Made by a program: the position numbers and the translations under genes. 9,733 bases of DNA from CAYZUE01 sp964481825 (GTDB lineage Archaea; Hydrothermarchaeota; Hydrothermarchaeia; Hydrothermarchaeales; JALUUU01): contig CAYZUE010000047.1 in the NCBI GenBank assembly GCA_964481825.1, forward strand, positions 1 through 9,733, given 5' to 3'. The notes under the pieces are model-generated. The model searched no databases. It was not told the origin of the DNA and worked only from the letters and a program-made list of their open reading frames with translations. This document shows, piece after piece, positions 6,912 to 9,733 of this stretch (position 1 is its first letter; each line of letters begins with the position of its first letter).

Positions 6912-8344
6912 TGAAGCTAGCTCTTATTAGTCTTATTAGGGATGAGTTTGCACCCCCCCTCGGACTTGCCTCTATCGCAACATATCTAAAAGAATTTAAT
7001 AGCCGATATAAGATCCGTATTTTTGATGCTAATTATGATAATATCTTCCGTGATGTAGAAAAATTCAGTCCAGATATAGTTGGCATCTCTTCTATGAGCC
7101 ATTACTATAAAGAAGCAATTGATACAGCGCAGAGAATAAAACAGGGCAATGATTGCTATACTTTTATAGGGGGAGTTCATATATCCTCTTTGCCAAATTC
7201 TCTTTCACCAAACTTTGATGTAGGTGTTATTGGTGAGGGTGAAGATACCCTCCGTGATTTATTAAAACTTTATGATAAAACTAGTCAATTCTCTCAGTCA
7301 GATTTAAAAAAAATCAACGGTATTATCTATTGGAATAATAAAAGGATAAATAAAACACCCCCTAGAAATCAGATCTATCCTTTAGATAATATACCTTTAA
7401 TTGATAGAGATTTTCTAAATAGCAAGTACTTTAGAAAACGATGGATTGCAGGGGAAATGAGAAAAGCTGTTGGTGCAACTATGTTAACTTCTAGAGGTTG
7501 TCCTTATAGATGTATATTCTGCAATACTTCTCGATTTTGGCAAAAGTTAAGATTCAATTCCCCTGAGCGAGTTTACACCGAGGTTAAATACCTTATTGAG
7601 AAATATAATGTTGAGCATATCCAAATTTGGGACGATTTATTCACTATTAATCGTAAAAGGCTTGAAGACATTTTGCATTTAATTGAGAAAGGAGGGATTT
7701 CAAAGAAGGTTACTTTTCATTGTCATCCTCGAGCGAATTTGATGAATGATAGGTTATGTAAGGTCCTTAAAAGTCTTGGTGTTACTACAATTAATTTTGG
7801 CTTTGAGAGTGGGAGTAATAAAATGTTGAACTACTTGAAAGGCGGATCGGTCAACTTGGAAGATAATCAACGCGCTCTAATCCTGGGTAAAAAATATGAT
7901 TTTTCTGTAGTTGGGAGCTTGATTTTTGGAAGTCCAGGTGAGAGTATCCAAGATATGGAAGAAACTCTAGAATTCATCGATTTCTTTGATAAAAATGGAG
8001 GGGATAATCTTTGGCATTTTATAATGACTCCCTTTCCAGGAACCCCCTTATGGAAAATCGCTGAAGAAAGAGGTTATGTTAGTGATAACATGAATTGGGA
8101 TCTCTTAAGGCACAATAATTTAAATGTACCCACCCTTCTTGACGATAATATCAATCAAGATGAATTTAAAAAAATATTTAATTTAGCTGGAGATAGGATT
8201 TACCAACTTAGAGCTTCAAGAAAAGGTTGGTTAATTAGGAAGATTTTAAAGGATCCAGTTCGTTTAGTTCGAGTAGTAAAACAGGAGCCGATGAAGGCTA
8301 TACGAACTCTTTTTTATCTGTTAAGTAGATTGAAAGTCCAATGA
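6911..8344 (+). CDS. B12-binding-domain radical SAM protein
   Basis: This class joins an N-terminal cobalamin-binding Rossmann domain to a radical SAM barrel and includes BchE, HpnP/HpnR lipid methylases and P-methylases. In this 477-residue protein the N-terminal domain shows APPLGLASIATYLK (14-27), DIVGISSMS (55-63), GGVH (87-90) and GEGE (108-111). The axial-histidine DxHxxG motif is not seen, as in BchE-type members. The radical SAM cluster is C197, C201 and C204 (CPYRCIFC), followed by WDDLFT (240-245), GFESG (297-301), FGSPGE (339-344) and PFPGTPLW (374-381). The C-terminal tail is basic (about 435-475). The ATG at 6911 is preferred over TTG at 6908: it overlaps the upstream TGA by one base, typical of coupled genes. 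A C7 tract at codons 15-17 would frameshift the gene early if it slipped. A lipid or sugar methylation or rearrangement role is inferred only from context. Confidence 0.88.
   Translation: MKLALISLIRDEFAPPLGLASIATYLKEFNSRYKIRIFDANYDNIFRDVEKFSPDIVGISSMSHYYKEAIDTAQRIKQGNDCYTFIGGVHISSLPNSLSPNFDVGVIGEGEDTLRDLLKLYDKTSQFSQSDLKKINGIIYWNNKRINKTPPRNQIYPLDNIPLIDRDFLNSKYFRKRWIAGEMRKAVGATMLTSRGCPYRCIFCNTSRFWQKLRFNSPERVYTEVKYLIEKYNVEHIQIWDDLFTINRKRLEDILHLIEKGGISKKVTFHCHPRANLMNDRLCKVLKSLGVTTINFGFESGSNKMLNYLKGGSVNLEDNQRALILGKKYDFSVVGSLIFGSPGESIQDMEETLEFIDFFDKNGGDNLWHFIMTPFPGTPLWKIAEERGYVSDNMNWDLLRHNNLNVPTLLDDNINQDEFKKIFNLAGDRIYQLRASRKGWLIRKILKDPVRLVRVVKQEPMKAIRTLFYLLSRLKVQ
6953..6959. repeat. C7 homopolymer near the start of the B12-radical SAM gene
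   Basis: Seven consecutive C encode P15-P16 and the first base of L17. One extra C leads to TAA at 6997-6999; one fewer leads to TAA at 6987-6989. Either way the product would end at about 30 residues. Confidence 0.9.
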
Positions 8345-8355
8345 TATATCCTCCC

Positions 8356-9732
8356 TCATGAGTCCAGATAATTTCTGTGCCATATCTCAAAACTCATTAA
8401 TCTCCATAAAATATTCCAATTGTCACTTTCATCTCTAATATGCTGCTCTATTAACTTGTTAACATGATACCAATCAAAATATCCTCTTTTATTCACATTC
8501 TCTTTAGAAATAAGATCTTCCATCGTTGACTGTAGCTCCCCCTTCATCCAATTTTTCATTGGAATACTAAATCCTTGCTTGCTACGGTATATATTATCCT
8601 TAGGAATTAATCCCTCCATTGCTTTCTTTAGGATGTATTTTGTTTTTAGATTCTTTAACTTAAATGAAGGAGGAATCTTTGTTGTAAATTCTACAAATTT
8701 ATGGTCTAAAAATGGCACTCTAACTTCAATTGAATTTAGCATACTCATCTTATCTACTTTTGTAAGCATATTATCAGGTAAAGAGGTTTTGATATCAACA
8801 TATAACATTTGATTTATTGGATCCCAGTTTTTAGCATAGTTAAAATGGCTATATGTTTCATCAAACACTTCAGTCCAATTTCCCGGGAATATTTCCTTTT
8901 TAAAATTAGGAATTTTCCATCTCACATGATTAAGGTTTGATTCAAATTCAGTACCTTCTAAAAATCTTTTTATAAAAGTCCTAGCACCTTTCTTTGATTT
9001 ACCAACTTTTACTAATTTACTCGCTAATAATGCCATAGAACGTATTTTTTTTGGTATATGTGCATAGTATCCCCATATCCTTTGGGCTTTATACCAATGG
9101 TATCCTGCTAGAATCTCGTCCCCACCATTACCGTCCAAAACCACTTTTACTTCTTTACTTGCCCATTTTGAGATCAAGTAAGTTGGAAACATAGATGCAT
9201 CTCCAAATGGCTCATCTAGTGAAGGAGCAATTTCTGCAATAATATCAAGCGTTTCATCAGGTGATATAATCTTTTCGTAATGTTCAGTCCCCAAAGTTTC
9301 TGCTACCCTTCTTGCGTAAATAGATTCATCATAGGACTGATCTTCAAACCCAATCGTAAATGTTTTAATAGGGGAATTTGTAAGACCATTCATTAAAGTC
9401 GCTATTGAACTAGAATCGATTCCACCACTAAGGAATACTCCAATTGGCACATCGCTCACAAGGTGGGCATTTACGCTATCTCTAAGATTTTCTGTTACAC
9501 TTTTCAATAAATATAATTCAGTATCTTTATGAATATCTGAGAAATCCAAGTTCCAATATTCTTGAATTTTTATCTCTTTTAATTTTAGATTATAATTCAG
9601 GATGTTACCTGGAAGAAGCTTGTAAATTTTATCAAAAATAGTTGTTTTCCCTGGTGTGTACCCAAAAATTAAAAATCCTTTTAATCCTTCGGTACTTAAA
9701 CTTCTTTTTATGTCCGAGCATTTTAATATAGA
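8356..9732 (-). CDS. asnB: Second asparagine synthase-type amidotransferase, 5' partial
   Basis: The frame is open to the window edge, so the gene starts beyond base 9733; the TTG at 9549 is an internal Leu codon. The 458 visible residues include the end of the glutaminase domain (FLIFGYTPGKTTIF, KLLPGN) and the linker EYWNLDFSD. The synthetase domain follows, with P-loop SGGIDSSS (from base 9429 downwards), DEPFGDASMFPTYLIS, and KVDKMSMLNSIEVRVPFLDH. The motif after the P-loop reads DGNGGDE (bases 9135-9115), whereas the first copy and canonical enzymes read SGEG/TGEG-type sequence; such variants are commoner in amidotransferase paralogues than in housekeeping AsnB (from family knowledge). 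The protein clearly differs from the copy at 2-1450, so this is an old paralogue rather than a recent duplication. The stop is 11 bp from that of the convergent B12-radical SAM gene. Substrate unknown: aspartate, or a glycan or lipid carboxylate. Confidence 0.92.
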   Translation of the reverse strand, partial: SILKCSDIKRSLSTEGLKGFLIFGYTPGKTTIFDKIYKLLPGNILNYNLKLKEIKIQEYWNLDFSDIHKDTELYLLKSVTENLRDSVNAHLVSDVPIGVFLSGGIDSSSIATLMNGLTNSPIKTFTIGFEDQSYDESIYARRVAETLGTEHYEKIISPDETLDIIAEIAPSLDEPFGDASMFPTYLISKWASKEVKVVLDGNGGDEILAGYHWYKAQRIWGYYAHIPKKIRSMALLASKLVKVGKSKKGARTFIKRFLEGTEFESNLNHVRWKIPNFKKEIFPGNWTEVFDETYSHFNYAKNWDPINQMLYVDIKTSLPDNMLTKVDKMSMLNSIEVRVPFLDHKFVEFTTKIPPSFKLKNLKTKYILKKAMEGLIPKDNIYRSKQGFSIPMKNWMKGELQSTMEDLISKENVNKRGYFDWYHVNKLIEQHIRDESDNWNILWRLMSFEIWHRNYLDS

Positions 9733-9733
9733 C

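Noticed and set aside
9547..9549. TTG start for the right asnB gene
   Set aside because: The upstream frame encodes FGYTPGKTTIF and LLPGN, which belong to the same protein and run off the window.
1..9733. The two inward-facing asnB genes as flanking repeats of a composite mobile element
   Set aside because: The two proteins are clearly divergent and the genes are not DNA repeats. I saw no transposase, terminal inverted repeat or target duplication.

Overview
The window is AT-rich (roughly one third G+C by eye) and almost fully coding. It looks like part of a surface-glycan or glycolipid biosynthesis island, most likely from an archaeon. The archaeal call is an inference. Arginine is mostly AGA/AGG. 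Convincing Shine-Dalgarno sites are missing before most starts. The only real intergenic region (5122-5273) has A/T-rich TATA-like boxes preceded by RNWAA-type BRE matches, centred 27-29 bases upstream of both divergent ATG codons, as expected for leaderless archaeal transcripts. There is no rRNA, tRNA or taxon-diagnostic protein, so an AT-rich bacterium is not excluded.

Layout: (1) 2-1450 (+), an asparagine synthase-type amidotransferase whose N-terminal glutaminase domain lies mostly outside the window. (2) A minus-strand operon read from 5121 down to 1437: GT2 polyprenyl-phosphate glycosyltransferase, radical SAM protein with a cysteine-rich C-terminus, and GT39/PMT-like membrane glycosyltransferase. 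The genes are separated by 30 bp and then overlap by 11 bp. (3) A divergent promoter region, 5122-5273. (4) A plus-strand operon, 5274-8344: a large GT-C-like membrane protein overlapping by one base with a B12-binding-domain radical SAM protein. (5) 8356-9732 (-), a second asparagine synthase-type amidotransferase, also missing its N-terminus at the window edge. The two amidotransferase genes point inwards and meet the operons tail to tail, with a 14-bp overlap on the left and an 11-bp gap on the right.

How the genes could work together (inference): the GT2 enzyme charges a polyprenyl phosphate with a sugar on the cytoplasmic face. The two polytopic membrane proteins would transfer lipid-linked sugars on the outer face. 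The two radical SAM enzymes would modify a sugar or lipid, and the amidotransferases would amidate a carboxyl group such as a uronic acid, or make asparagine.

The most striking local signal is a cluster of three long G/C homopolymers (G7, G8, C7) within 334 bp. They span the end of the membrane-protein gene and the first codons of the B12-radical SAM gene. No other G or C run that I saw in the window exceeds five. One-base slippage at any of them leads to a stop codon soon afterwards, which is the architecture of a phase-variable contingency locus.
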